From Humisphaera borealis (GTDB lineage Bacteria; Planctomycetota; Phycisphaerae; Tepidisphaerales; Tepidisphaeraceae), in the NCBI RefSeq assembly GCF_015169395.1, contig NZ_CP063458.1, positions 2,356,001-2,420,000 of the forward strand: a DNA stretch of 64,000 bases, written 5' to 3'. Within the stretch, counting starts at the first letter, position 1, and every line of letters begins with the position of its first letter. Shown here piece by piece: positions 1-11,215 of the stretch. The notes beneath the pieces are model-generated. The model did not search any database. It saw only the letters and a program-made list of their open reading frames with translations, and was not told where the DNA came from. The translations under genes and the position numbers were made by a program.

Positions 1-1
1 C

Positions 2-490
2 GAGATCGGGCCGGAGGCCGATGCAGGCCCGCAGGATCTCGACGGGAAGGACACCGCCGCTCTCGCCCCCTCTCCGAGAACTGCTCTACCCTCCAACAAC
101 ACAGACGGAACGCGGCGCGCTCGATCCCGGCCGGCGGCCAGACCAACGCCTATCGATGCGGGCGCGGCGTTCGAGCATGAAGTCATCGGTAACCCCGAAG
201 AATCCGGCGCCCTACCGGAGTTTTCCGCACTGCTGGGGATTGATTCGGCGCTGGCAGACATGGGTTTGGGCGACGATGCCCCACCGCAGCGGCCGCCATC
301 CGGAGAGCGGTTCCATCCGCATACGAGCGGGTCCGATATGTACTCGGCCCCTTCGGTCCCTCGTGACCAGATCCCCTGGTTTCGCGATCTGTCTTTTGTG
401 CCCCTGGTCGCCGGTTGGGCCAAGTGCCCCGGCTGTGGGACGGCGTTTCCCCTGCATCCTGCGGGCTCAGCCGGGCGGACAGGCGACTAG
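2..490 (+). CDS. C-terminal part of an unrecognised protein, cut by the window edge
   Basis: The frame is open from the left edge to a TAG at 488-490, giving at least 162 residues with GC-rich third positions, so I read it as the 3' end of a real gene. Most of the visible part is low-complexity and rich in Pro, Ala, Gly and Asp, as in a disordered linker. The end is more ordered: an aromatic stretch (IPWFRDLSFVPLVAGWA) leads into CPGCG, half of a zinc-ribbon-like knuckle. No second CxxC pair is visible. The start and any catalytic domain lie outside the window, so no function is proposed. Confidence 0.55.
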   Translation, partial: EIGPEADAGPQDLDGKDTAALAPSPRTALPSNNTDGTRRARSRPAARPTPIDAGAAFEHEVIGNPEESGALPEFSALLGIDSALADMGLGDDAPPQRPPSGERFHPHTSGSDMYSAPSVPRDQIPWFRDLSFVPLVAGWAKCPGCGTAFPLHPAGSAGRTGD

Positions 491-612
491 CGACGGTGCC
501 CGCCGACCAAAGTCACGCTCCGGACCGCCTGCATTCAAATCAATGATCTGCTATACTCTGCCGCATCGCGTCAATGACTGAATTCCGAGCCTTTTGATTA
601 CCTGGTGCCCAG

Positions 613-1953
613 ATGAAACGCATAACCCGCTTTGCGATCGGGTGGAGTCTTGCAGCGATGCCTGCCATGACGTTCGCCCAGGACGCCGAGAAGCAGGTGG
701 GCGTGGCGCAGGCGCGGATAAAGGTTGCCGCCGTCGTCGCCGACGCGAAGCCTGCAAAAGACGCAAACGAAGCCGGTGCGGAGGCCGCCAAGGCAAACCG
801 CCCCGACGAGAATTTCCTGCGCAGCCAGCGCACCCAGCGCGACAACGTCAAGAACCAGAACACCGGCGCGGTTGACGGCGGCGAAGCAACGCTGGAAGAC
901 CTTGTCCGGCTGTCGATGGACGGGGACCAGCTCCGGCTCGAAGCCGTCGGATCCACAGGTGCGCGCAGCCAGCGATATCGCGTAAAAGGCGCAGACGCGG
1001 TCGTTACCGTTACGCGGTCGGTGTCATCAGCAATCGCCGTCGGCAACGGCGTGGTACGGCCGCCCTCGACATCGGTAAGCCTGAACCGTTTCGACCTGAA
1101 CGTGAAGGACGACGAGACGATCTGGTCCACCAGCGCATCGCAGAGCAGCACCTACCTGTCGATTTCCGGTCAGAGCGTGCTGGGTCGCGTGTCGTTCTCA
1201 CAGAACAACTCGACCCGTCTGAACGCCGGGGCGATCCGAACACAACCTGTGCGCGTGACGGTCTACGAATGGCAGGCCGGTCCTCGGCAGAAGTCGGTGT
1301 TTACGGCCGGCGCGGATTCGATCGACAAACTTCGCGCCCAGCACCCGGCCGAGTTTCGTAAGTATGTCGTTCCCCTGTTCCGCAAGTTCTCGGACATGAG
1401 CTGGATGACGCCGGGCGCGTCCGACGCGTACGGCGTTTTCGGGGAAATTACGCCGGACCCGCAGATGGCGGCGCGGGTGCAGGCACTGCTGCCCGAACTC
1501 GATTCCGACTCGTTTGCGACGCGAGAGGCGGCGGCGCGGCAGCTCATGGAGCTCGGACCGGCCGGTGTGCTCGCGGCACTGCGGATGGAGCCGGCGTCCC
1601 TTTCCGACGAGCAGAAGGGGCAGCTCGGTCGACTGATTGCGGCCCACCGGCGGCGATATATCGCCAACCCCGACGAGGCACGCCGCGACCCCAACTTCCT
1701 TGCCGACTGCCTGGAACATCCCGATTTCGCAGTCCGCGAGGCGGCCAAGCTTTCGCTGGAAAAGGTGCTGAATAAGCCGCTTACCTTCGATCCGAAGCTG
1801 ACCGGCGACGCTCTGCAGGCGGCTGCCGACGATGTCCGCAAGCTGGTTCAGGAGTTGACCCCTGCGACCCAGCCGGCCGATCAACCGGCCGCCCCCGGTG
1901 CCGTTCCCGTTCCCGTTCCGGCCGTTATCGAGCAACGATTGCTGATTCGATGA
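613..1953 (+). CDS. Secreted protein with HEAT-like C-terminal region
   Basis: A 446-residue protein of unknown function. It begins with a signal peptide (basic MKR, hydrophobic stretch, likely cleavage after TFAQ), so it is exported. Residues about 95-200 look like a beta-rich domain. Residues about 290-400 have a helical pattern typical of HEAT-like repeats, with segments such as SFATREAAARQLMELGP and DFAVREAAKLSLEKVL. The tail is rich in Pro, Ala and Val. It ends 12 bp before the oppositely oriented acetyltransferase gene. HEAT-like repeats in planctomycete secreted proteins usually act as binding scaffolds; the partner is unknown. Confidence 0.8.
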   Translation: MKRITRFAIGWSLAAMPAMTFAQDAEKQVGVAQARIKVAAVVADAKPAKDANEAGAEAAKANRPDENFLRSQRTQRDNVKNQNTGAVDGGEATLEDLVRLSMDGDQLRLEAVGSTGARSQRYRVKGADAVVTVTRSVSSAIAVGNGVVRPPSTSVSLNRFDLNVKDDETIWSTSASQSSTYLSISGQSVLGRVSFSQNNSTRLNAGAIRTQPVRVTVYEWQAGPRQKSVFTAGADSIDKLRAQHPAEFRKYVVPLFRKFSDMSWMTPGASDAYGVFGEITPDPQMAARVQALLPELDSDSFATREAAARQLMELGPAGVLAALRMEPASLSDEQKGQLGRLIAAHRRRYIANPDEARRDPNFLADCLEHPDFAVREAAKLSLEKVLNKPLTFDPKLTGDALQAAADDVRKLVQELTPATQPADQPAAPGAVPVPVPAVIEQRLLIR

Positions 1954-1965
1954 TGGCCCTGATTC

Positions 1966-2484
1966 CTACTCCCCTTCAGGCACCCTGCGACCGTAAAGAT
2001 CGAGATAGAAATAGAGAAGGTCCTTGGCCTCGGTCTTGCGCGTTCGGCCGTGGCGGAACTGAAACTTCTCGAAGAGTTTGATCGCCGGGTCCCGATCCAT
2101 GTAGGTGTCGAGAATAATCCGCAGATAGTTGTTTTCCTGGCAGAACCGAACGGCCTGCTCCATGAGGGCAGTGCCAATACCGCGGCGTCGGAACTGTTCG
2201 TCCACGCGAAGTCTGCGGATTTCGGCCGTGCCCTCCTGATGCGTCAACACGCCCACCATGCCGACCACCAGTGGCACACCGGCGGCGTCGGGTACTTCGG
2301 CAACCCAGAATCGGCTGCCTTCGTCAGCCATGTAATGCGCGTCGATCGCGTCGATATCTGATCCGGCGTCGCCCTCGGCAATTCGCCCCCCGATCAGCCC
2401 CTCCAGAAACAACCGCTGACACGCCTGCCGGTCGGAGGCGCGATAGCTTCTTACCGTGATGGACAATTCGCCCGGGGTCTGCAT
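1966..2484 (-). CDS. GNAT-family N-acetyltransferase
   Basis: A 172-residue single-domain GNAT protein. Such enzymes move an acetyl group from acetyl-CoA to an amine. The acetyl-CoA loop is visible as RRRGIGTALMEQAVRF around residues 100-115, with the preceding beta strand AEIRRLRVDEQFR and a C-terminal strand with IKLFEKFQF. Length is normal for the family. The start at 2484 leaves a full N-terminal strand (ITVRSYRASDRQ). The substrate cannot be told from sequence. It is convergent with the upstream HEAT-like gene and lies about 50 bp downstream of the phosphoesterase gene on the same strand. Confidence 0.88.
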   Translation of the reverse strand: MQTPGELSITVRSYRASDRQACQRLFLEGLIGGRIAEGDAGSDIDAIDAHYMADEGSRFWVAEVPDAAGVPLVVGMVGVLTHQEGTAEIRRLRVDEQFRRRGIGTALMEQAVRFCQENNYLRIILDTYMDRDPAIKLFEKFQFRHGRTRKTEAKDLLYFYLDLYGRRVPEGE

Positions 2485-2533
2485 CCGCCACAGAGTGTAG
2501 CACGTGGGGCCGAAACTGAGCAGAGGATATCAG

Positions 2534-3031
2534 TCACACGCCAGCGGAAGCGACCTCGATCCAGCGTAGCTCGTCTGTTTCCAGGTTCAGTAAGGCGACG
2601 GATTTGACCGTAGCCCGGTGCAGCGCCCCCGGGTTGATGACGCGGACCCGGTCGAACCGCTGCTCGCCGGCAATATGGGTATGGCCGACCAGAAGGTAGT
2701 CATGCTCCTGCTCGGCCAGCACGAGCCGCAGGCGGGCGGCGTCGTCGCCGTGGGTGATCGCGATCTTCTTGCCACCCAGGTCCAGCGAGCCGTAGTTTTC
2801 AAGGCAGGAAACGCCGATCTGCCCGGCGTAACGACGAAGGGTGCTGCGGTCCCAATCAGTATTGCCGAAGACAAACCCCGAGGGTTCGCCGGCAAGGTGG
2901 TCAAGCACCTCTTCAGTTCCGACATCGCCGCAGTGAAGAAAGTAGGTCGCACCGGCGGCACGGAGGAGCCTCATCCCCTCCGCCATCGCGTGGACGCGTC
3001 CGTGAGTATCGCTGAGAATGCCGAGAAGCAT
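2534..3031 (-). CDS. YfcE/MJ0936-type metallophosphoesterase
   Basis: A 165-residue calcineurin-like phosphoesterase of the YfcE family, which hydrolyses phosphodiesters with two metal ions. All metal motifs are present in order: GILSDTHGR at the N-terminus, HCGDVGTEEV, FGNTDWD (the GN[HD] motif), ITHGDD and LVGHTHIAGEQRF. The upstream in-frame ATG at 3100 would add 23 unconserved residues before the first strand. The ATG at 3031 puts the family start MLLGILSDTHG at residue 1, so I chose it. The physiological substrate is unknown. Confidence 0.9.
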   Translation of the reverse strand: MLLGILSDTHGRVHAMAEGMRLLRAAGATYFLHCGDVGTEEVLDHLAGEPSGFVFGNTDWDRSTLRRYAGQIGVSCLENYGSLDLGGKKIAITHGDDAARLRLVLAEQEHDYLLVGHTHIAGEQRFDRVRVINPGALHRATVKSVALLNLETDELRWIEVASAGV

Positions 3032-3121
3032 GAGAAAGTCGATCGTTGACGGTTGATTGTCGGAAGGCCACGCAAGTCTCTTCGGCCATCGATGGTCCAC
3101 TTTCGACCATCGACGATCCGT

Positions 3122-4924
<1,803 letters not shown>

Positions 4925-5125
4925 GATCTGGATTCTGTCCGTCGTCGAGTGGCGAGTCAAAGGGTAAACCTGCATCTGGATCATTCGCCGTTCTCGATCC
5001 TTCGCTCTTCATACTTCAATCAAATCCGAGCCGCCTTGACCCTCCACGCCTCGCCCTCTAGCCTCCCCGGTTTCTGCCGGTGTCACGGATGTCGCCGGGC
5101 CTGATCGCTTTCTCGGAGACCTAAC

Positions 5126-8100
5126 TTGCTCGCATTCGGGCTCGTACTGCTGCTGTTTTTCTACTTCCTCTTGGTCGGGTCGGCAGCACTGCGCCAACTC
5201 CACGCACGCCGGGAGGCGACCCAGGACCTCCTGATGTCCCCCACCGTCGGGGCCATCTTTACCGTGGTTCCGCTCTTCGTGCTGAACAGGATGTTCTCGA
5301 TCCCCGTCGCGCACGGCGGGCCGGTCGTTGCGATCCTGGCGCTGGCGATTTCGATTTTCATCTATTGGCGAGGCCGCCGACCAACCACTTCCGCCGTATC
5401 AGCCACTGACGTGCCAGACTCGCCTGAAGGTGTCGCCCGCCTAGCTGCTTCGGGAGCGGCCATTCCCGCCGCAACCGCCGGCAACTGGAAGCGCGATCTC
5501 ATCGGCTACCTCCCCTTTCTGCTCATCCTTCTCGCGGGGGCACTCTCCGTCGGCAGGCCGATGCTCGACAACGGCTTCGACTGGCTGTCGTTCAGCAACG
5601 ACGACATGGCCAACTACGCGCTGGCCGGCGATCGGCTGCTGCGGCACGGCTTTGAAGAACTCCCGCCGCTGGAATCGCTCACCGAGGGCACCGAGTACGC
5701 CCAGAGCTATTGGTACTACCACGTGCCGATGATGGCCCGCAGCGGTGCTGAAATGATGCTCGCCTGGGTGTGCAGCCTGACCGGGCTCTCGTCCCACCAG
5801 GCGTTCATGCCCCTGATCGTCTGCTTCCACATCATGATGGCCGGCGCGGCGACCGCGATGATCTACACCTCGCCTGACCGCCGGCGTGCGGCCCTCTGTG
5901 CCTGCGTGCTGTCGGTCGCTTCCGCCCAGCTCGCGTTCGGCACCATCTACCAGTTGATCGCCCAGGACATTGGCCTCGCGGTCCTGTGCGTTAATGCCAG
6001 CATCCTGATCCGCGACTTCACCGGCCTTGCCCGGGGCACGCTGCTTCGCCATGGCATTCTCCTGGGCGTCACCGCGACCGGGCAGATGCTCATCTACCCC
6101 GAGGTCAATCCGTTCCTCGGCGTCTCGTTCTTCCTTTACCTCGCCTACCTGGCCCTGCGATCGCGGAAGAACCTCAAGCCACTTCTGCTCATGCTGGCTA
6201 TCGGCGTGGTCGTCGCGCTGATCGTCCTCAACAGTTACACGTATAACGTGCTGGCTTTCATGGTCGGGCAGAAGGAGCAGGGCGCTCGCAGCGACGACCC
6301 GGCGCTCACGCTGTTCCCGTTCTTCCTGATCCCCAGTGGGTTCGCCAATTTCTGGGGCCTGGTGCAGATCACATCCATGCCGCCGGAACCCGGCTTCAGC
6401 ATCACGATCGCCGTCGGCGCGTTGCTTCTGCTTCTGTCGGCTGTCGCGGCGATCTGGCTCACCTGGCGCAGTGGCGAACCGGCCGCGGCGCTGGCGCTGG
6501 TCAGCATCGTGCTGGCGGTCTACCTCTTCCGTTACAACTCGGGGTTCGGCCTCTACAAGCTCGCGATGTTCGCCCAGGCCTTCATCCTCCCGACGATCGC
6601 CCTGGCCTGGACACTACTGCTCGGCAAGTTCGACGTGAAACCGAAAGTCCGGCTGACCGTCTACCAGCTGCTGGTCGCCGCAGTCCTGGTGCTCGGGCTC
6701 TTGCTCCCGAATCTGCCCGAAGGCAAAACAATCGCGTGGGTCGCCGGCATTGGCATCGCAGCGCTCGCCGGGCTCTATGCCATTCGCCGGGTTCCTTCGC
6801 TCGTCTGGCTGATCCTGATCCTGGCGATTCCCAACCTTCGCCTACAGGGCTTCTATGTCCTTTACAGCCGCGACGAGGGCGGCGGCACGTTCAACGAAGT
6901 CCTGGGCGCGACGCGCGGCAAGGTCCTGCGCGAGTTCGTCCGCGAACTGGACCAGGCCCAGGCCGCCGGGTACGTCAACAAAGACACTCGCATCCTCTGC
7001 GATTCCTACAACATCTCGCTGACCAAGCTGCTGTCTGCCTACACCGCCGGGCGGGTGACGTCCTTCCCGGCCAGCCGGCTGACCGCGCACACGATGATTC
7101 CCAACGCCCCGCCCGAGGCCGCCCGCACCAAGTACAAGACGCAGGCCCGGAGCCTTTTCGAGCCGACCATCGCCCGGTCGCAGGAAGCACACTTCGAGTT
7201 CGATCCGGCGCATCCCGGCGGCGACTACTCGGCAAAGTTTTTCCTGTATGAACAAGGCGGCCGATCCGCCGACCCCACCCGCCCGCCGGACGACCCCAAC
7301 ACGCTCCTTGTCGCCGGCACGCGACAGATCAGCATGCTCAACCGCCGGCACTTCGGCGACGGCGACGGCAGCTTCGTCATGCGGCCAATCACCCAGGTGC
7401 AGAACCACCTGCTGTTCGTCGATTCGAACATGTCCGAGCCATACTACAAACCCGGCGACCCGTCCTTCATCTCGCTCTACCAACTGGAGCGAGACCCAGC
7501 GTTTTATGTCACGTCCACGATGGCCGGCGTTGGCCGTTACTTCCTCTTCGAGGTCATTAACCCTGAGCAGGAAGTCCGCCTGTTTCTCGACCTGACGATG
7601 TCGTTCAAAGGCGATTACCAGAACAAGTTGCCCAAGGCGTTTGCCGTCGGCACCGAACGCCAGCCGTTCGCAACCGTCGGCCGCGGAGCGTGCCGACTGG
7701 TGTCGCCGCCGATTAAACCCCAGCGCGTCCGCGGGCGGTCTTACGTCGGTATCGACCTGGGCGAGTTCGGGACGAAATTCTCCGTCGAACGCACCGGCTT
7801 CATGAAGCTCTACGGCATGAATGTCGGTCTCGACCGGCGGCTGCTGGTTGGGTTCGGCCGGGATATCTCACTCCTGGGCGAAGCCGAGTACCGCGCGTTC
7901 AATCCGCCTTCGACGATCTACATTTGGGGCAGCCCCGAAAGCCAGCTCCGCCATCCAGATGTCGAGTTCTCCGGTCTCTGCGAAGACGGCTGGATGTCGG
8001 AACACTCGTACGTCATTCTCGGGCAGAAGCTCGGCGAAACCCGGCTGGTCGTCCGCGGTTTCGTCGCCGACCTGGGCAATCCCGCATTCACCACCACGCC

Positions 8101-8365
8101 CACACTGCTCGTGGACGGCGTCCCGGTCCCGCTGATGGGAACCGTCGGCGAAAAGCCGTACAGCGGGTCGGTGGGTGTTGCCAATTTCAATCTCTACGCG
8201 GATGTTCCCGCGACCTCTGCCAACCGGCGGAAGGTCGAGCTGAAGTGGTCGGCCTATCAGCAGTTGCTCGGACTCGACAGCCGAAAGGCATCGGCCAAGA
8301 TCCAGGTCCTCGGGTTTCAAACGCCAGCGGCTGCCGCAACCGAGGCGCCCGCTACCGGGAAATGA
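5126..8365 (+). CDS. Large polytopic membrane protein, GT-C-glycosyltransferase-like
   Basis: A 1079-residue protein with about 13-15 predicted membrane helices in the first 590 residues, then about 490 residues without clear helices. It starts at a TTG, supported by GGAG seven bases upstream and by helix 1 (LAFGLVLLLFFYFLLVG) beginning at once; the first ATG would remove that helix. The first long outside loop holds FSNDDMANY (residues 156-164), an acidic pair placed as in GT-C glycosyltransferases. This suggests, but does not prove, transfer of sugars from a lipid carrier. The soluble tail is beta-rich. Its 3' end overlaps the convergent PA14 gene by 14 bp. Confidence 0.8.
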   Translation: MLAFGLVLLLFFYFLLVGSAALRQLHARREATQDLLMSPTVGAIFTVVPLFVLNRMFSIPVAHGGPVVAILALAISIFIYWRGRRPTTSAVSATDVPDSPEGVARLAASGAAIPAATAGNWKRDLIGYLPFLLILLAGALSVGRPMLDNGFDWLSFSNDDMANYALAGDRLLRHGFEELPPLESLTEGTEYAQSYWYYHVPMMARSGAEMMLAWVCSLTGLSSHQAFMPLIVCFHIMMAGAATAMIYTSPDRRRAALCACVLSVASAQLAFGTIYQLIAQDIGLAVLCVNASILIRDFTGLARGTLLRHGILLGVTATGQMLIYPEVNPFLGVSFFLYLAYLALRSRKNLKPLLLMLAIGVVVALIVLNSYTYNVLAFMVGQKEQGARSDDPALTLFPFFLIPSGFANFWGLVQITSMPPEPGFSITIAVGALLLLLSAVAAIWLTWRSGEPAAALALVSIVLAVYLFRYNSGFGLYKLAMFAQAFILPTIALAWTLLLGKFDVKPKVRLTVYQLLVAAVLVLGLLLPNLPEGKTIAWVAGIGIAALAGLYAIRRVPSLVWLILILAIPNLRLQGFYVLYSRDEGGGTFNEVLGATRGKVLREFVRELDQAQAAGYVNKDTRILCDSYNISLTKLLSAYTAGRVTSFPASRLTAHTMIPNAPPEAARTKYKTQARSLFEPTIARSQEAHFEFDPAHPGGDYSAKFFLYEQGGRSADPTRPPDDPNTLLVAGTRQISMLNRRHFGDGDGSFVMRPITQVQNHLLFVDSNMSEPYYKPGDPSFISLYQLERDPAFYVTSTMAGVGRYFLFEVINPEQEVRLFLDLTMSFKGDYQNKLPKAFAVGTERQPFATVGRGACRLVSPPIKPQRVRGRSYVGIDLGEFGTKFSVERTGFMKLYGMNVGLDRRLLVGFGRDISLLGEAEYRAFNPPSTIYIWGSPESQLRHPDVEFSGLCEDGWMSEHSYVILGQKLGETRLVVRGFVADLGNPAFTTTPTLLVDGVPVPLMGTVGEKPYSGSVGVANFNLYADVPATSANRRKVELKWSAYQQLLGLDSRKASAKIQVLGFQTPAAAATEAPATGK

Positions 8366-10805
8366 CACCCGGAATCGCGATCACCTCGTTTTCGTCGAAG
8401 GTGATCGACTTCTTTATCCCCTGGTCGTTGTAGATGATCTCCAGCTTCTTGCGTTTGCCCGGCGTGGGGTCGGACATCAGGTCGGTGTGGGTCGCGTTCA
8501 TCGGCTTGTTGTCGCGGACCATCACCCGCACGCGAACGGTGACATCCGCCCATTTGTTGCCCGGCCCGCCCCACCGTGCCGAGACGATCGACATCGCATT
8601 CCCGGCGACGGGTTTCCCACGCAGGATCAGGCCCATCGAATCGATATCTGCCGCGCCCCGCCCGCAGATGCCGACCACCGTGCGGCCGTCGCCGCCCAGC
8701 AGCGTTTCCTTTCCTCCAGTATTGCCGCCGACCCATTCCGATTCGTAGGTGTCGGCAAGCTTCAGCGATCCGTTCGGATTCACCCGGGCGAAGGTCACCT
8801 TGAACCCGTCAAGCCGCTGGCCGCCCTTGGCGGTGACGGACGCCACCGCATAGCCCGGCCGTGCAACCACCGACTGCGGCGACCCGCCAGGCGAGCCGTA
8901 CATCTGCCCGTCGGTCTGCTGGCCGATGGAATCCTGAAACACCGGCACGATCGACTTGATGATCGGGTGGGAATAGAACGAGCCGGTCGTAATGCGGAAC
9001 CCGGCGAGCGTGCCCATCGCGTCGGGCGCGACGCCGTCGTAAAACCCGCCGCCGAGACCACCCACCCGCGCCGTGCGGTCCAGCGGATCGGACATCAGCG
9101 AGCCGGCGGCGAGGTATTCTCCGCCGGCGCGGGCGTCGTGAAACAGGTACTGACCGCCGATCTCCTGATCGGTGAACTGCCCCGCCGACGTCCAGGTGAT
9201 CCGCACCATCGACTTGTCCCACCGGCTGTTGTAGTGGATGCGGATGTCGTGCAGTCCTTCCACCATCAGCACGTCAACGGTGGCTTTGTTTGTCGGATTG
9301 TCTGATCTCAGCACCATCATGCCGTCGATCCAGATGCGGATCGATTCCTTCACCTTGACGTTGAAGGTGTAGGTGCCGGTCCGCGGTGCCTTGATCATGC
9401 CCGTCCAGCGGACGCCGAAGATGTCGGGATCGACGTTGGGGTCGGGGAGTTTGCTCGAGAAATCGCCGACGATGACGGGATCGATCCGCACCCGCTGCCG
9501 AAGGCGCAGGCCGGGGTCGTGGAAGATCTCGGCGATCAGGCCCGGCTCGAGCTTGCGCATCGCCGCGACGGCCTGGGTGATTCGCACCTGAGGAGTGTTG
9601 CGGTCCTGGTCGGCGATCTGCGGTAGCAACTCGCGATACCAATAGGCCGCGCGGTCCATGACATGGGCGCGGCTGCCTGGCGCCTCGGCACTGGCGATCG
9701 TCCACCACCGGTCTGCCAGGGTCATGCGGTCATTGGCGGCCAGTGGCATGGCCAGGTCGGCCAGCGCGACCGCCTTGAGCTTCGGGTCGTCACAGTCGGT
9801 CAGGATCGGCAGGCCGCGCGACCAGTAGCCCTTGGAGAAACAGACATATTTCCCTGCCATCGTGCGCTGCGCCGGCGTAGCGGTGCCGGCGGCGATGGCA
9901 TCGAGCGCGGGCTTGGCCAGCGCGTGCTGCGCCTTTGTCGCCCGCATATCACCGGCGATCGTTCGCACCCGCCCTGCCAATACCGAATCCCGCGCCACCG
10001 CCCGCACCGCGCATTGTTCGGCGGCGAGTGTCAGTTTCTCGGCCAGGTCAAAGTCGTCTTCGCGCGTCGCCGCCTCGATGACGGGAATCGCCGCCGTCGC
10101 CAGCGCGTGGCCGTCGTGTGGAGTAATTGCCTTGGCGGCCATGTCGAGCACCATGGTGGACCTCAGCGACAGCTCGTCCACGGCGAAGCGATTCGCCACT
10201 CGATCGGCCATCCGCACGGCCAGTGGGGCATCGCCCGACAGGACAGCCACCTGCAGAGCGACCATCGCGGCGGCGTACCGTTCGGTCGCGCTTAGATCGG
10301 CGCCGCTGGAGGCGGCATCGATCTTGAGTGCCATGTTGCGGCGGGACATCCGGTCCTGCGCCGCCGTCAGCTCATTGGCGTAGAGCTTGTTGACTGCGAG
10401 GATGCCCCGGCTGGCCTCGGTCGGAACCGGCACCGGCAGCAACGCCTGCGTCGTGTCGGGGGCGACCGGAGGCGCGACTGGGATCGAGGGGCCAGGTGAT
10501 GGCGGGACGGTCGGCGGCGGATCGGATACCGGGGGTTTCGGCGTGGGGGGCGCTGGCGTCGGCGGCTTTGGCGTCGATGGCGTCACCACGCCCGGGACGG
10601 GTGTCCGCGCTGGAACCGGTGGCGCCGGAGGTCGCGATCGCTCGCGCACCGTGGGTTGCGTCGCCGGGGCATCGTCGAATCCACCGAAGTCGAAGATATG
10701 CGACGGCTTCTTCTCGGCATCCTGTGCCGCCAAAGGCACGACCGCCACGAAAGCCACGGCGAGAAGAACCACGCAAATGGATCGGGCGTTGATCATCTTC
10801 GGCAT
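8352..10805 (-). CDS. Exported PA14-domain protein with proline-rich linker
   Basis: An 817-residue protein. A signal peptide (AVAFVAVVPLAAQDAE) is followed at about residues 45-130 by a Pro/Thr/Val-rich linker and then a helical region. Residues about 418-550 form a PA14-type beta barrel, recognisable from WTGMIKAPRTGTYTFNVK and IRIWIDGMMVL; PA14 domains often bind carbohydrate. The remainder contains a beta-rich module with GFRITTGSFYSHPIIKS, seen in other planctomycete exported proteins. The ATG at 10805 has AAGGGG just upstream and precedes the signal peptide; the longer frame to 10910 does not look coding. It probably works outside the cytoplasm in polysaccharide binding (inference). Confidence 0.85.
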   Translation of the reverse strand: MPKMINARSICVVLLAVAFVAVVPLAAQDAEKKPSHIFDFGGFDDAPATQPTVRERSRPPAPPVPARTPVPGVVTPSTPKPPTPAPPTPKPPVSDPPPTVPPSPGPSIPVAPPVAPDTTQALLPVPVPTEASRGILAVNKLYANELTAAQDRMSRRNMALKIDAASSGADLSATERYAAAMVALQVAVLSGDAPLAVRMADRVANRFAVDELSLRSTMVLDMAAKAITPHDGHALATAAIPVIEAATREDDFDLAEKLTLAAEQCAVRAVARDSVLAGRVRTIAGDMRATKAQHALAKPALDAIAAGTATPAQRTMAGKYVCFSKGYWSRGLPILTDCDDPKLKAVALADLAMPLAANDRMTLADRWWTIASAEAPGSRAHVMDRAAYWYRELLPQIADQDRNTPQVRITQAVAAMRKLEPGLIAEIFHDPGLRLRQRVRIDPVIVGDFSSKLPDPNVDPDIFGVRWTGMIKAPRTGTYTFNVKVKESIRIWIDGMMVLRSDNPTNKATVDVLMVEGLHDIRIHYNSRWDKSMVRITWTSAGQFTDQEIGGQYLFHDARAGGEYLAAGSLMSDPLDRTARVGGLGGGFYDGVAPDAMGTLAGFRITTGSFYSHPIIKSIVPVFQDSIGQQTDGQMYGSPGGSPQSVVARPGYAVASVTAKGGQRLDGFKVTFARVNPNGSLKLADTYESEWVGGNTGGKETLLGGDGRTVVGICGRGAADIDSMGLILRGKPVAGNAMSIVSARWGGPGNKWADVTVRVRVMVRDNKPMNATHTDLMSDPTPGKRKKLEIIYNDQGIKKSITFDENEVIAIPGVISR

Positions 10806-11215
10806 TGCTATCCCCTTGAAGGAGTTGACTGGTGGCGCAATATAACGCAAGGCTGTAATCTGTTGCCACGGCCGGGGATTCACCAACGGAGCCGAAGCGA
10901 TCGTTCGCACTTCACGGCACTACAGTAGCCATTGGTCCACAGCCCGAGCCCGTTGCAACGCTGTTACGGGCCAGACTGACTCGGGATCGCCGGACCAGCC
11001 GCGCTACATCCGGCACGACAGGAACAACGGGTTATGGGGCCGCTCGGCTCGCTTCTCCGGGGAAAATCATGAGCGCCAACCGATCAACTCAACTTTCCCT
11101 TGCATGATGCGCCCATCCCACTAAACTCCCCACCGGCGAGAGAGGCGGTCGGCCCGGTTGACGGTGTGGCTGATCGGACCGGGCACGATCAAACGAGGAG
11201 ATCGGAACCGGCTGA
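10806..11215. other. Intergenic region between divergent genes
   Basis: About 410 bp separate the PA14 gene (minus strand) from the first amidoligase gene (plus strand), so promoters for both should lie here. I see no convincing consensus promoter, no conserved small ORF and no strong hairpin. A GAGGAG occurs at about 11193, rather far from the ATG at 11216. Confidence 0.6.

Noticed and set aside
21-581. A 186-codon plus-strand frame at the left edge
   Set aside because: Arg/Ser/Pro-rich shadow; the frame starting at base 2 has better codon use, runs open from the edge and ends in an ordered CPGCG segment.
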